Shown here: piece by piece, positions 50,103 to 58,883 of the stretch
How the letters are laid out: every line of letters begins with the position of its first letter
Position numbering within the stretch: the first letter of the stretch is position 1
Assembly (NCBI RefSeq): GCF_003626695.1
Contig: NZ_RBAH01000023.1
Span: 79,922 to 143,921, forward strand
Origin: Paenibacillus ginsengarvi
GTDB taxonomy: Bacteria > Bacillota > Bacilli > Paenibacillales > NBRC-103111
Direction of reading: 5' to 3'
DNA: 64,000 bases
The notes under the pieces: model-generated
What the model was told of the DNA's origin: nothing
The model's input: the letters and a program-made list of their open reading frames with translations, nothing else
The model's database searches: none
Translations under genes and position numbers: made by a program

Positions 50103-50858
50103 CTACGAGCGGCAAAAGGCGATCACGTCGCGATACGGAAGCTGCCCGCCGAAAATATCGAGCGCGCTGCCGATCGTAATGTCCAGTCTGCCGTCCGTAA
50201 TGCGGCGGAACCGCTCCAGATCGTCCAGAGACCTGGCGCCGCCGGCGTACGTCGTCGGAATCGTCGTCCATTCCGCCAGCCCCGCCGCGAGCCGCTCCTG
50301 TACGCCTTCGCGCTTGCCTTCCACGTCTACGGCATGAATGAGGAACTCGTCGCAGTACGCTTCGAGACGCCGTATCCCCTCAGCGTTCACTTCAAAATCG
50401 CTGAACGTGCGCCACTGATTCGTCACGACGTAATATTTGCCATCCCGCTCCTTGCAGCTTAAGTCGATGACGAGCCGCTCTTTGCCGACTGCCTTCACAA
50501 TCGCGTCCAGATGGTCCATGTTCAGTTTGCCATCTTGAAAAATGTAAGAAGTTACGATGACGTGGGAAGCACCGAGCGCGATGTAACGCTCTGCGTTGTC
50601 TGCGCGGATGCCGCCGCCGATCTGCATCCCTCCGGGATAGGCCCCGAGCGCTTGCTCCGCCGCCTCCTCGTTGCCGCCGCCGAGCATAATAATATGCCCC
50701 CCGGTCAAGCCGTCTTCGCGGTACATGGCCGCGTAGTGGTCGGGCGTTTGACTGGATACGAAGTTTTCGACGACACGGCTTGCGTCCGGCTGCAGCGTTT
50801 CCCCTACAATCTGCTTCACTTTGCCTTGATGCAGGTCGATGCACGGTCTGAATTTCAT
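50103..50858 (-). CDS. hisA: ProFAR isomerase HisA, eukaryotic (His6-like) type
   Basis: A 251-aa TIM-barrel isomerase at step 4. Its motifs follow yeast/plant His6 rather than standard bacterial HisA: FRPCIDLHQGKVKQIVG, YREDGLTGGHIIMLGGGNEE, QIGGGIRADNAERY, RLVIDLSCKERDGKYYV, FLIHAVDVEGK and ITIGSALDIFGGQLPY. Bacterial HisA usually starts IPAIDL-GG--VRL-QGD. The ATG at 50858 overlaps the hisH stop; upstream sequence in this frame is not coding. It is in the normal place between hisH and hisF, so it is the operon's working isomerase. Confidence 0.93.
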   Translation of the reverse strand: MKFRPCIDLHQGKVKQIVGETLQPDASRVVENFVSSQTPDHYAAMYREDGLTGGHIIMLGGGNEEAAEQALGAYPGGMQIGGGIRADNAERYIALGASHVIVTSYIFQDGKLNMDHLDAIVKAVGKERLVIDLSCKERDGKYYVVTNQWRTFSDFEVNAEGIRRLEAYCDEFLIHAVDVEGKREGVQERLAAGLAEWTTIPTTYAGGARSLDDLERFRRITDGRLDITIGSALDIFGGQLPYRDVIAFCRS

Positions 50859-51496
50859 GGGGCGTTCCCTGCTTTTACCGACGATTTCGGAGCCGCTCCG
50901 CACAGCTTCAGGAATTGGCCGAGCAATAACATGCCGAGCTCGCCGCTTTTCTCCGGGTGAAACTGCATCCCGAACACGTTGCCGCGGCCTACGATCGCCG
51001 TAACCGCCTGATAATAATCGGTCGTCGCGAGCAGATCGGCCGTAGCCTCCGGAATCGCATGGTACGAGTGAACGAAGTACACATGCCCTTCCGCGAGTCC
51101 TTCGAACAGCGGCGAGGACTGGCGAAACGACAGCTTGTTCCAGCCCATATGCGGTACCTTGTACGGGCCGCGGAAACGGACCACCTTGCCCGGCAGCAGG
51201 CCGAGCCCTTCGTGGCGTCCGTGCTCCTCGCTCTCCGAGAACAACAGCTGCATGCCGAGGCATATGCCGAGCAGCGGCTTGCCGCTCTCCGCATAGCGCA
51301 GCACGGCGCTCTGCAAGCCGGTTTCGCGAAGATTGTCCATCGCATCGCCGAAAGCGCCGACGCCCGGCAATATGGCGCCGTCCGCAGCCATAATCTCATC
51401 CGGATCGGAGGTCAGAACGGCCTCGTAACCGAGCCGCTCCACCGCTTTGCTGACGCTGTGCAAATTGCCCATGCCGTAATCGATGATGGCAATCAC
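50855..51496 (-). CDS. hisH: Imidazole glycerol phosphate synthase glutaminase HisH
   Basis: Supplies ammonia to HisF. Glutaminase triad: Cys in LLGICLGMQLLF, His and Glu in FGMQFHPEKSG. N-terminal IAIIDYGMGNLHSVSKAV is typical. 213 aa. Confidence 0.97.
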   Translation of the reverse strand: MIAIIDYGMGNLHSVSKAVERLGYEAVLTSDPDEIMAADGAILPGVGAFGDAMDNLRETGLQSAVLRYAESGKPLLGICLGMQLLFSESEEHGRHEGLGLLPGKVVRFRGPYKVPHMGWNKLSFRQSSPLFEGLAEGHVYFVHSYHAIPEATADLLATTDYYQAVTAIVGRGNVFGMQFHPEKSGELGMLLLGQFLKLCGAAPKSSVKAGNAP

Positions 51497-51499
51497 GAC

Positions 51500-52108
51500 T
51501 TAGAGCACTCCTTTCGTGGAAGGAACGCCCTTCACGCGCGGATCGATCGTAGTCGCCTCGTCGAGCGCCCGTCCGAGCGCTTTAAAGATCGCCTCCACCA
51601 TATGGTGCGTGTTGCGGCCGTAATGAACGATAACATGCAGCGTAATGCGCGCCTCCAAAGCGAATTTCCACAAAAACTCGTGCACGAGCTCGGTCGTAAA
51701 GCTGCCTACCTGCGCCGACGGAAACTCGGCCCGGAATTCGAGATGCGGCCTGTTGCTAATATCGATCGCAACCTGAGCGAGCGCTTCGTCCATCGGCACG
51801 AACACGTTCGCGTAGCGCTTAATGCCTCGCTTGTCGCCGAGCGCTTCGCGCAGCGCATGACCGAGACAAATGCCCATATCCTCCGTCGTATGATGATCGT
51901 CGATCTCGATATCTCCTTCAGCATCGACGTGCAGATCGAACTGACCGTGCTTCGTAAACAGATCGAGCATATGATTCATGAAATGGACGTCCGAGGCGAT
52001 CTGCGATACGCCCGTACCGTCTACGTTCAGCGACAGCTTGATGTTCGTTTCGTTCGTTTTCCGTTCAATCGAGGCCGTACGCGGCTCGTGGTTCTTCGTT
52101 TCGCTCAT
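51500..52108 (-). CDS. hisB: Imidazoleglycerol-phosphate dehydratase
   Basis: Dehydratase with two metal-binding HH motifs: DIEIDDHHTTEDMGI and GRNTHHMVEAIFKALGRAL; FMNHMLDLFTKHG precedes. 202 aa. Stand-alone HisB without the phosphatase of enteric bacteria. Its start overlaps the hisD stop. Confidence 0.97.
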   Translation of the reverse strand: MSETKNHEPRTASIERKTNETNIKLSLNVDGTGVSQIASDVHFMNHMLDLFTKHGQFDLHVDAEGDIEIDDHHTTEDMGICLGHALREALGDKRGIKRYANVFVPMDEALAQVAIDISNRPHLEFRAEFPSAQVGSFTTELVHEFLWKFALEARITLHVIVHYGRNTHHMVEAIFKALGRALDEATTIDPRVKGVPSTKGVL

Positions 52109-53400
52109 GGGCGCTTCCCTTCCTTTACCAATCGGATCTCAACCGCTCTTGCGTGGGCTTCCAGCCCTTCGTGCTTCGCCAGCGTCATGATGTCTTCCCC
52201 GTCCCGCAGCAGCGCTTCCTTGCTGTAATGGATGACGCTCGATTTCTTGACGAAATCGTCGACATTCAGCGGCGAAGAGAATCGTGCCGTGCCGTTCGTC
52301 GGCAAAATATGGTTCGGTCCGGCGAAATAATCGCCAACCGGCTCGGTGCTGTACGGTCCTACGAAAATCGCTCCGGCGTTCTCGATGCGGCCAAGCCAGC
52401 CGAACGGCTCGTAGACAAGCAGCTCCAAATGTTCCGGAGCTAGCCGGTTCGACGTGGCGACCGCCTCGGCTTCGTTGTCCGCCAGCAGGATGGCGCCGCG
52501 CTCGCGAATGGACTGCTCTGCTATCGCCTTGCGCGGCAGCGTCTCGAGCTGCCTCGCCACCTCGGTTTGCACCGCCGCCGCCAGCGTCTTCGACGTCGTC
52601 ACCAGAATGGATGACGCCATCTCGTCATGCTCCGCCTGCGACAGCAAATCGGCGGCGATATAGGCCGGATCGGCGCTGTCGTCCGCAAGCACGAGAATTT
52701 CGCTCGGTCCGGCAATGCTGTCGATATCAACCACACCGTAGACGTACCGTTTCGCCAGCGCCACATAAATATTACCGGGGCCGACAATCTTGTCAACCGG
52801 CGCGATCGTATCCGTTCCATAGGCGAGCGCGGCGACCGCCTGCGCTCCGCCAACCCGGTACATCTCGTGAATGCCTGCTTCCGCAGCGGCTACGAGAATG
52901 TAAGGATCGATCCCTTCCTTGCCCCCTGTGGAAGCTGGGGTAACCATCACAATTTCCGGTACGCCGGCCACCTGCGCCGGAATCGCGTTCATAAGCACAG
53001 ACGACGGGTATGCTGCCTTGCCTCCCGGAACATACAGTCCGACCCGGCGCAGCGGCCGGAACAACTGCCCGATGATCGTGCCGTCCGGCTGAACGTCCAT
53101 CCATGTACTGCGCTTCTGCTTCTCGTGGAAGCTGCGGATATTGGCGGCCGCGCGGCGCAGCGCTTCGATAAACTTCGGCTCCACCCGGTCGTAGGCCGCC
53201 TGGATTTCCTCCTCCGTCACGCGAAGCTGTGAAGCGTTCAGCTTCACTTTATCGAACTGCTCGGTGTAACGCAGCACCGCGGCATCGCCTTCCGCCCGCA
53301 CATTGTCCAGGATGCGCTCCACGGTCCGGTTCTGCTCCGGCGTTCCGTATTCCACTTCGCGGTTGAGCCCAAACTCGCTTGCTTTCATAATCCGAATCAC
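52105..53400 (-). CDS. hisD: Histidinol dehydrogenase
   Basis: Oxidises histidinol to histidine with zinc and NAD. Motifs: YVPGGKAAYPSSVLMNAIPA, KIVGPGNIYVALAKR, IAGPSEILVLAD, QAEHDEMAS, and FAGPNHILPT. I choose the GTG at 53400, ten bases after GGAGG, because it matches homologue length (431 aa); an ATG 12 codons downstream or a Met upstream are alternatives. Confidence 0.96.
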   Translation of the reverse strand: MIRIMKASEFGLNREVEYGTPEQNRTVERILDNVRAEGDAAVLRYTEQFDKVKLNASQLRVTEEEIQAAYDRVEPKFIEALRRAAANIRSFHEKQKRSTWMDVQPDGTIIGQLFRPLRRVGLYVPGGKAAYPSSVLMNAIPAQVAGVPEIVMVTPASTGGKEGIDPYILVAAAEAGIHEMYRVGGAQAVAALAYGTDTIAPVDKIVGPGNIYVALAKRYVYGVVDIDSIAGPSEILVLADDSADPAYIAADLLSQAEHDEMASSILVTTSKTLAAAVQTEVARQLETLPRKAIAEQSIRERGAILLADNEAEAVATSNRLAPEHLELLVYEPFGWLGRIENAGAIFVGPYSTEPVGDYFAGPNHILPTNGTARFSSPLNVDDFVKKSSVIHYSKEALLRDGEDIMTLAKHEGLEAHARAVEIRLVKEGKRP

Positions 53401-53417
53401 TGCAATAGCACCTCCGT

Positions 53418-54062
53418 TCATCGTCCGCCGGCCGCGGACTGGGTAATGGCATCCTGCAGCCGGTCGCATAATAGTTGCACGGCGCCGTTTTTCATCCGAT
53501 AGCTGACCCGGTTGGCGATCAGCCGGCTTGTAATGTCGGCGATCTTCTCGAGCTCAACCAGCCCGTTCTCGCGGATCGTGTTGCCCGTCTCAACCAGATC
53601 GACGATCCGGTCGGCGAGGCCGATCAGCGGGGCCAGTTCGACGTTGCCGTTCAGCTTAATCACTTCGACCTGCTGGCCTTTCTCGCGAAAATATTGCGAA
53701 GCGACATTCGGAAACTTGCTCGCCACGCGAGGATTGGCGGAAGGCATCCAGTCCGGCAGTCCGATGACGGAAAAGCGGCAGCGGGCGATGCCAAGATCGA
53801 GCAGCTCGTACACGTTCCGATTTTCCTCCATCATGACGTCCTTGCCGGCAATGCCGATATCGGCAACGCCATATTCCACATAAGTCGGCACATCGGCCGG
53901 CTTCGCCACGATAAATTCCATGCCCATCTCCGGCACGGGAATAATAAATTTGCGCGAATCGTCCAGATCTTCCGGCAGCGGCAAACCCGCTCCCTGGAAC
54001 AACCGGTGAATGTGTTTGACGATTCGCCCTTTTGGAATGGCTACCTTCAGCAGATCCTGCAT
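53418..54062 (-). CDS. hisG: ATP phosphoribosyltransferase, short form HisG
   Basis: First step of histidine synthesis, condensing ATP and PRPP. 214 aa, without the C-terminal regulatory domain, so it needs HisZ. Motifs: VAIPKGRI, VEYGVADIGIAGKDVMMEE, and the PRPP site IVDLVETGNTIRENGL. Confidence 0.96.
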   Translation of the reverse strand: MQDLLKVAIPKGRIVKHIHRLFQGAGLPLPEDLDDSRKFIIPVPEMGMEFIVAKPADVPTYVEYGVADIGIAGKDVMMEENRNVYELLDLGIARCRFSVIGLPDWMPSANPRVASKFPNVASQYFREKGQQVEVIKLNGNVELAPLIGLADRIVDLVETGNTIRENGLVELEKIADITSRLIANRVSYRMKNGAVQLLCDRLQDAITQSAAGGR

Positions 54063-54119
54063 CCCGATCTTCCTTTCTAATCCTTCATCGAAGCCTAGAC
54101 TCCACTTTGCGGGGAAAGC

Positions 54120-55322
54120 TTAAGCGAACTCGATCACTTCGTTGTATTCCGCCGCATTCGGCACAAGCCGCGCAAGCCGCTCACTTCCGCCGGCCGATGC
54201 TGCAGCCGAATCACCGGTAATCCGCAATGTTTCCACTATAACGTTGCCGCGCGAGCGAAGCTCCTGCGCATGAGCCAGCGCTTCCTTGACCCTGTCCGGC
54301 GCGTAGGCGACAAGCGCCCGGTATGGAGCGTCCTGCCCCTCGACATTCGCGACCTCGAGCATCCGGTTCGTCTTGAGCGCAAAGCCGGTAGCCGGAGCCG
54401 GCCGGTCGAACTGGGCCAGCAAGTTATCGTACCGGCCGCCGCTGCATACCGGAAAGCCGAGATCGGCCGCATAGCCTTCGAACGTCATGCCGGTGTAATA
54501 CGTAAAATCGCCGACCATCGTCAAATCGATCAGCACATGCTCGCTGACGCCGTAAGCTTTCAGCACATCCCATACTTCGCATAAATGCTGGAGCGCTTCT
54601 TGCGCCGTACGGTCCTTCGACAGGCTCCTTGCCTGATCGCATATTTCCTGTCCGCCGCGCAGCCGCAAAATGCCTTCCAGCTTCTCGCGGACCGAATCCG
54701 CAAGACCGAGCCGGCGAAGCAAATCGCGATAACCGACATGATCCCGCTGCAGCAGCCGATCTTTTAAAGCCCCCTGTTCGCCGGGACAATCCGCGAGCGC
54801 TTCATGGAACAATCCGTTCAGGAAGCCGACATGGCCGATGGCGATTTTGAACTCGCGGATGCCCGCCGCCTTCAAAGACGCAATCGCAAGCGCCACGACC
54901 TCCGCATCGGCATCAGCCGATGGATCGCCGACCAGCTCTACGCCGGTTTGGAAAAATTCCGCCTCGCGGCCCGCTTCGTCCTCGAATGCGCGGAACACGT
55001 TCGAATGATACGAAAGCCTCAGCGGAAACGGACGATCTTTTAACAGCGAAGCGACCACGCGTGCAATCGGCGCCGTCACGTCCGAACGCAGTACGACCGT
55101 CGTCCCTTTTTTGTCCAGCAGCTTGAAAAGCTTCCGGTCCGAGGTCGAGCTGGCGACACCTACCGTGTCGTAATATTCGAGCGTCGGCGTAATGATTTGC
55201 CGGTATCCCCATTTTTGCATACATTCGAGCACGTTCGATTCGATACGTCGCAGCTTGGCGACCGTTTCCGGCAAATAATCTTTGACGCCGGTCGGCTTCT
55301 CAAACACTTTCGGTTTCGACAT
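54120..55322 (-). CDS. hisZ: ATP phosphoribosyltransferase regulatory subunit HisZ
   Basis: A HisRS-like paralogue without synthetase activity that forms an octamer with short HisG and gives histidine feedback inhibition. PTGVKDYLPETVAKLRRIES, GYRQIITPTLEYYDTVG, LRSDVTAPIARVVAS and a GGRYDNLLAQF motif show the class II fold. The ATG at 55322 gives 400 aa. First gene of the his operon. Confidence 0.95.
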   Translation of the reverse strand: MSKPKVFEKPTGVKDYLPETVAKLRRIESNVLECMQKWGYRQIITPTLEYYDTVGVASSTSDRKLFKLLDKKGTTVVLRSDVTAPIARVVASLLKDRPFPLRLSYHSNVFRAFEDEAGREAEFFQTGVELVGDPSADADAEVVALAIASLKAAGIREFKIAIGHVGFLNGLFHEALADCPGEQGALKDRLLQRDHVGYRDLLRRLGLADSVREKLEGILRLRGGQEICDQARSLSKDRTAQEALQHLCEVWDVLKAYGVSEHVLIDLTMVGDFTYYTGMTFEGYAADLGFPVCSGGRYDNLLAQFDRPAPATGFALKTNRMLEVANVEGQDAPYRALVAYAPDRVKEALAHAQELRSRGNVIVETLRITGDSAAASAGGSERLARLVPNAAEYNEVIEFA

Positions 55323-55423
55323 GTGACACCCCGTTCTCGGCAGAGAGCGGCACGGTTTTTTGCTTCTACGCATTAAAGCGACACCATGCTACCATACTAC
55401 CAAAATAAAGAATTTATCTTGTT

Positions 55424-55452
55424 AGTTTATCACGACGCCTGTTTGTCGTCAA
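55424..55452 (-). promoter_or_regulatory. Promoter of the his operon
   Basis: Minus strand TTGACG (55452-55447), 17 bases, TAAACT (55429-55424). The leader of about 95 bases shows no T-box or long attenuator. Confidence 0.7.
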
Positions 55453-55514
55453 TTCATTTTCAGTCCCGTTTTCATAGCAGCATTTGGCATATCCGGACCC
55501 GAACGCTTCAAACG

Positions 55515-55538
55515 AAAAAGCCTCCTGCCAGAGGAGGC
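55515..55538 (-). terminator. Terminator between the acyltransferase gene and the his operon
   Basis: Minus strand GCCTCCT-CTGGC-AGGAGGC followed by T5. It separates the hprK-lgt-ppaX-acyltransferase unit from hisZ. Confidence 0.88.
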
Positions 55539-55558
55539 CGCCCTGCTATAACGTTCGT

Positions 55559-56098
55559 TTACTCTCCGGCGGGACGAATGACGCGAAGCGGATTGCCCGC
55601 CACGAAGCTTCCCGGCTCCACATCGCGATGCACGACCGAGCCCGCGCCGACGATGGCGTTATCGCCGATCGTGACCCCCGGCAATATGGTCGAATTCGCG
55701 CCGATCATCACATTGGAGCCGATATGCACATCGCCCAGCCGGTATTCGCGAATTAAGTACTCATGTGCCAATATGGTCGTATTGTAGCCGATAATGGAGT
55801 TGTCGCCGACATGAATCTTCTCGGGAAAAAACACATCGACCATCACCATCAGCGCAAAGGCGGAATGCTTGCCCACCTTCATGCCGAGCACATGGCGGTA
55901 CACCCAATTTTTAACCGGCAGCGACGGACAGTAACGGGTAAATTGAATAAACACAAAGTTCCACACCGATTTCCACCGGCTGACCGTCTTGTACATTTGC
56001 CAGAGCGCGTTCGGTCCATCGACCGGGTAACGTTCCGTTCGTCTCAATGCCCGATCCCTCGCTCCTCGTATTTCGCGGAGTATCCGCCGCTCCGTCAT
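55559..56098 (-). CDS. Left-handed beta-helix acyltransferase
   Basis: A 179-aa hexapeptide-repeat O-acetyltransferase-like protein (IHVGDNSIIGYNTTILAHEY, then VMIGANSTILPGVTIGDNAI). In the syntenic B. subtilis region this is YvoF, a predicted maltose/galactoside-type acetyltransferase. The N-terminal 60 residues are basic and helical. Acceptor unknown; a cell-envelope glycan is plausible given lgt nearby. Confidence 0.85.
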   Translation of the reverse strand: MTERRILREIRGARDRALRRTERYPVDGPNALWQMYKTVSRWKSVWNFVFIQFTRYCPSLPVKNWVYRHVLGMKVGKHSAFALMVMVDVFFPEKIHVGDNSIIGYNTTILAHEYLIREYRLGDVHIGSNVMIGANSTILPGVTIGDNAIVGAGSVVHRDVEPGSFVAGNPLRVIRPAGE

Positions 56099-56120
56099 AA
56101 CCGGCCGGGGTGTCCCGGCC

Positions 56121-56768
56121 TCAGCCGACGATCTTCAACAGCTCCCTCATGTCCCGGATCATGTAATCCGGACCGAACGACATCAGATGCTCCTCACCCT
56201 TGAGCGACCAGCTTACGCCGACTGTTTTCACGCCCGCTTTTTGGCCGGCCAAAATATCATACTTGCTGTCGCCAACCATGATCGTTTCCGCCGGGTCGGC
56301 CTGCAGCAGCTCGACCGCCTTGAGCACGGAATCCGGTTCGGGCTTGCCCCTAGCCACATCGTCGACTGTGACAACAGTATCCATATATGCGTCGAGCCCG
56401 CACAGCTTCAGCCCCATCATGGTTGTCATACGCACTTTATTCGTGACGACGCCCAGCCGCACTCCTCTTTGCTTCAGCTCAGCCAGCACTTCCCGGACAT
56501 AAGGGAACTCGCGAACGAGCTCGTCATGCTTTTCCACGTTATATGTCCGGTACCGGGCCGCCAGCTCGTCCACATCGTCCTTCCCTGTGAAAAAACGCAA
56601 CTGCTCTTGAAGCGCGAAGCCCATATGCGGGATAATATGTTCCCGGGTGTACGGCTCTGCCGTCTGCCCTTCCAGCGTATGCAGAAACGACTGAATAATA
56701 AGTTCATTCGTATCCACAATCGTACCGTCCAGATCGAAAAGCGCAGTCGTGATAGCCAATAGTTCCAA
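56121..56768 (-). CDS. ppaX: Pyrophosphatase PpaX, HAD family
   Basis: A 215-aa haloacid dehalogenase-type phosphatase: TALFDLDGTIVDTNELI, LGVVTNKVRMTTMMGL and GDSKYDILAGQKAGVKTVGV. In B. subtilis PpaX hydrolyses the PPi that HPr kinase/phosphorylase releases on dephosphorylating HPr-Ser-P, which fits its place beside hprK. Confidence 0.92.
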   Translation of the reverse strand: MELLAITTALFDLDGTIVDTNELIIQSFLHTLEGQTAEPYTREHIIPHMGFALQEQLRFFTGKDDVDELAARYRTYNVEKHDELVREFPYVREVLAELKQRGVRLGVVTNKVRMTTMMGLKLCGLDAYMDTVVTVDDVARGKPEPDSVLKAVELLQADPAETIMVGDSKYDILAGQKAGVKTVGVSWSLKGEEHLMSFGPDYMIRDMRELLKIVG

Positions 56769-56802
56769 TCTCCTTACCCGTAATCGAATTCGGCGGCGTT
56801 TT

Positions 56803-57744
56803 TTAGGTGATTTCGCCTTCGGCAGCCGGTTTGGCCGGTATTTTGGTCGATACGATCGGGTCCGAGTACTTCTCCGCGGACCATCCTTTTTTGCGGCGCA
56901 AAACGATCAATACAGTCGCGGCGATGATAATCAGCACAGCAAGCAGCTGCGAGATCCGGACATTGCCGTAATCCATCGATCCGGCCTCGAAAACAAGCGT
57001 CATCGGCGACCAGAGTGCGTTCACGAGGGAAGCCAGCCAGCCCGGCGCATCAAAAGCGAGACTGTCCGTACGCAGCCCTTCAATGAAGAACCGTCCGACC
57101 GAGTACCATATAAAATAAGCGAAGAACAGCTCTCCCGCGCGCAGAAACGGACGTCGGCGCAGCCAGAACAGCAGCAGCAGCCCGACCAGATTCCATATCG
57201 ATTCGTACAAAAACGTAGGGTGGTAATACTGCCCTTGGATGTACATCTGATCGACGATCCAGTTCGGTAAATGCAGCGAATTGCGCAAAAACTCCTCGGT
57301 TACCGGCCCTCCGTGCGCCTCCTGGTTGACGAAGTTGCCCCAGCGGCCGATCATTTGACCGGCAATGAGCGACGGTGCACATATATCGACTATTCGCCAG
57401 AAGTTGTAGCCTTTTCTGCGGAAATAAATATACCCGGCTATGATCGCTCCGATCAAAGCCCCATAAATCGCGATGCCGCCGTGCCAGATTTGGAATATTT
57501 CCAGCAAATTATTTTTGTATGCGTCCCATTTAAACGCCACATAGTAGATCCGGGCGCCGATAATGGCCGACGGTACGCCGATCAGCAGCAGGTCCATGAA
57601 GAAGTCCGGCGATATTTTGAAACGCTTCCCTTCCATTACCGCAAGCCATAGTCCTACCAGAGCCGCCGAACCTAAAATGATGCCATACCAGCGGACCGTA
57701 ATCGGCCCGAGTGCAAATGCGATCGGATCGAGCAAATAAGCCAT
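56803..57744 (-). CDS. lgt: Prolipoprotein diacylglyceryl transferase
   Basis: An integral membrane enzyme with seven helices that attaches diacylglycerol to lipoprotein Cys. Signature GQMIGRWGNFVNQEAHGGPV and catalytic RPTFLYES-like LRRRPFLRAGELFF region. 313 aa including a longer basic C-terminus after the last helix (VLRRKKGWSAEKYSDPI). It lies between hprK and ppaX. Confidence 0.95.
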   Translation of the reverse strand: MAYLLDPIAFALGPITVRWYGIILGSAALVGLWLAVMEGKRFKISPDFFMDLLLIGVPSAIIGARIYYVAFKWDAYKNNLLEIFQIWHGGIAIYGALIGAIIAGYIYFRRKGYNFWRIVDICAPSLIAGQMIGRWGNFVNQEAHGGPVTEEFLRNSLHLPNWIVDQMYIQGQYYHPTFLYESIWNLVGLLLLFWLRRRPFLRAGELFFAYFIWYSVGRFFIEGLRTDSLAFDAPGWLASLVNALWSPMTLVFEAGSMDYGNVRISQLLAVLIIIAATVLIVLRRKKGWSAEKYSDPIVSTKIPAKPAAEGEIT

Positions 57745-57782
57745 ACGCCATCTCCCTTAACCAAACAGTTTCGAACCGCCCG

Positions 57783-58724
57783 TCATTCCGGATCGTCCAA
57801 ATCTCCGGATATCGATTCGGTCAGCTTGTTCGTAAATTGCAGCGCCGCGTTGTATCCCATCCGCTTCAGCCTGTAATTCATGCCGGCCACCTCGATAATG
57901 ACCGCCAAATTTCGTCCGGGTCGAACCGGGATCGTAACGAGCGGCAGGTCGGTATCGATAATGCGGGTCAGCTCTTCGTCCAATCCGAGACGGTCGTATT
58001 CCTTATCCTGCTGCCATGTTTCGAGACGGATGACGAGCGATATTTTTTTGTTCGTCCGAATCGCTCCCGCGCCGAACAGCGTCATCACATTGATAATGCC
58101 GACTCCGCGAATTTCCAGCAAATACTTGATCAACTCGGGCGCGTTGCCCACGAGCACATGATCGGCCGTTTGGTGAATCTCGACCGCATCGTCGGCAATG
58201 AGCCGATGTCCCCGCTTGACCAGCTCCAGAGCGGTTTCGCTTTTGCCGATGCCGCTGCTGCCGGTAATCAGCATCCCGATCCCATATACCTCCACCAGCA
58301 CCCCGTGTATCGTCGTCGTCGGAGCCAGCTTGTTCTCCAAATAATCGGTAATCCGGCTCACCAGCGTCGTCGTCGCCAGCGGACTGCGCAGCACCGGCAG
58401 CCCCCGTTCGGACGCTTCCCGAATGAGCTCTTGAGGCACATTCAGACCGCGAGTTACGATCATGCAGGGCGTTTCCTCTTCCTTGCACAGCTTCGTCAGC
58501 CGGTCGCGCCGCTCCTCGGCGGATAACGTTTCGAAGAAGGTCAGCTCCGTCCGCCCGAGAATTTGTACCCGTTCCCAGGGATGATAAGCGAAATATCCCG
58601 CCATTTCCAAGCCCGGCCGATACATGTCCGCCACTTTGATGAGCCGTCCGAGCCCTTCCTCTCCGGTCACGACCTCGAGGTGAAAATTGTGGACGAGGTC
58701 GGATACTTTCGTCTTTTTCCCCAT
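57783..58724 (-). CDS. hprK: HPr kinase/phosphorylase
   Basis: Phosphorylates and dephosphorylates Ser46 of HPr, the master signal of carbon catabolite repression. Walker A GSSGIGKSETALEL at about residue 155, and the signature EIRGVGIINVMTLFGAGAIR. 313 aa. Its substrate, an HPr-like protein with Ser46, is encoded at 40052-40321 in this window. Confidence 0.96.
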   Translation of the reverse strand: MGKKTKVSDLVHNFHLEVVTGEEGLGRLIKVADMYRPGLEMAGYFAYHPWERVQILGRTELTFFETLSAEERRDRLTKLCKEEETPCMIVTRGLNVPQELIREASERGLPVLRSPLATTTLVSRITDYLENKLAPTTTIHGVLVEVYGIGMLITGSSGIGKSETALELVKRGHRLIADDAVEIHQTADHVLVGNAPELIKYLLEIRGVGIINVMTLFGAGAIRTNKKISLVIRLETWQQDKEYDRLGLDEELTRIIDTDLPLVTIPVRPGRNLAVIIEVAGMNYRLKRMGYNAALQFTNKLTESISGDLDDPE

Positions 58725-58841
58725 GCCTGAAGTCTCCTTTATGTTCCAATGTTCTCATCGTAATGGAAATACGGTGCGAAAGCAACCTTTCATCCGGTTG
58801 GTACAGAGACCGACTACGGCTGCGGCTTTTCTATAGAAACG

Positions 58842-58866
58842 AAAAAAGCCGGCGATAGCCGCCGGC
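58842..58866 (-). terminator. Terminator after the sugar ABC ATPase gene
   Basis: Minus strand GCCGGCG-GCTAT-CGCCGGC followed by T6. Confidence 0.9.
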
Positions 58867-58883
58867 CTTTCCGCGCTGTATTC

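Noticed and set aside
55323..55450. Possible T-box or his attenuator before hisZ
   Set aside because: No T-box sequence, specifier loop or leader peptide rich in His codons is seen in the short leader.
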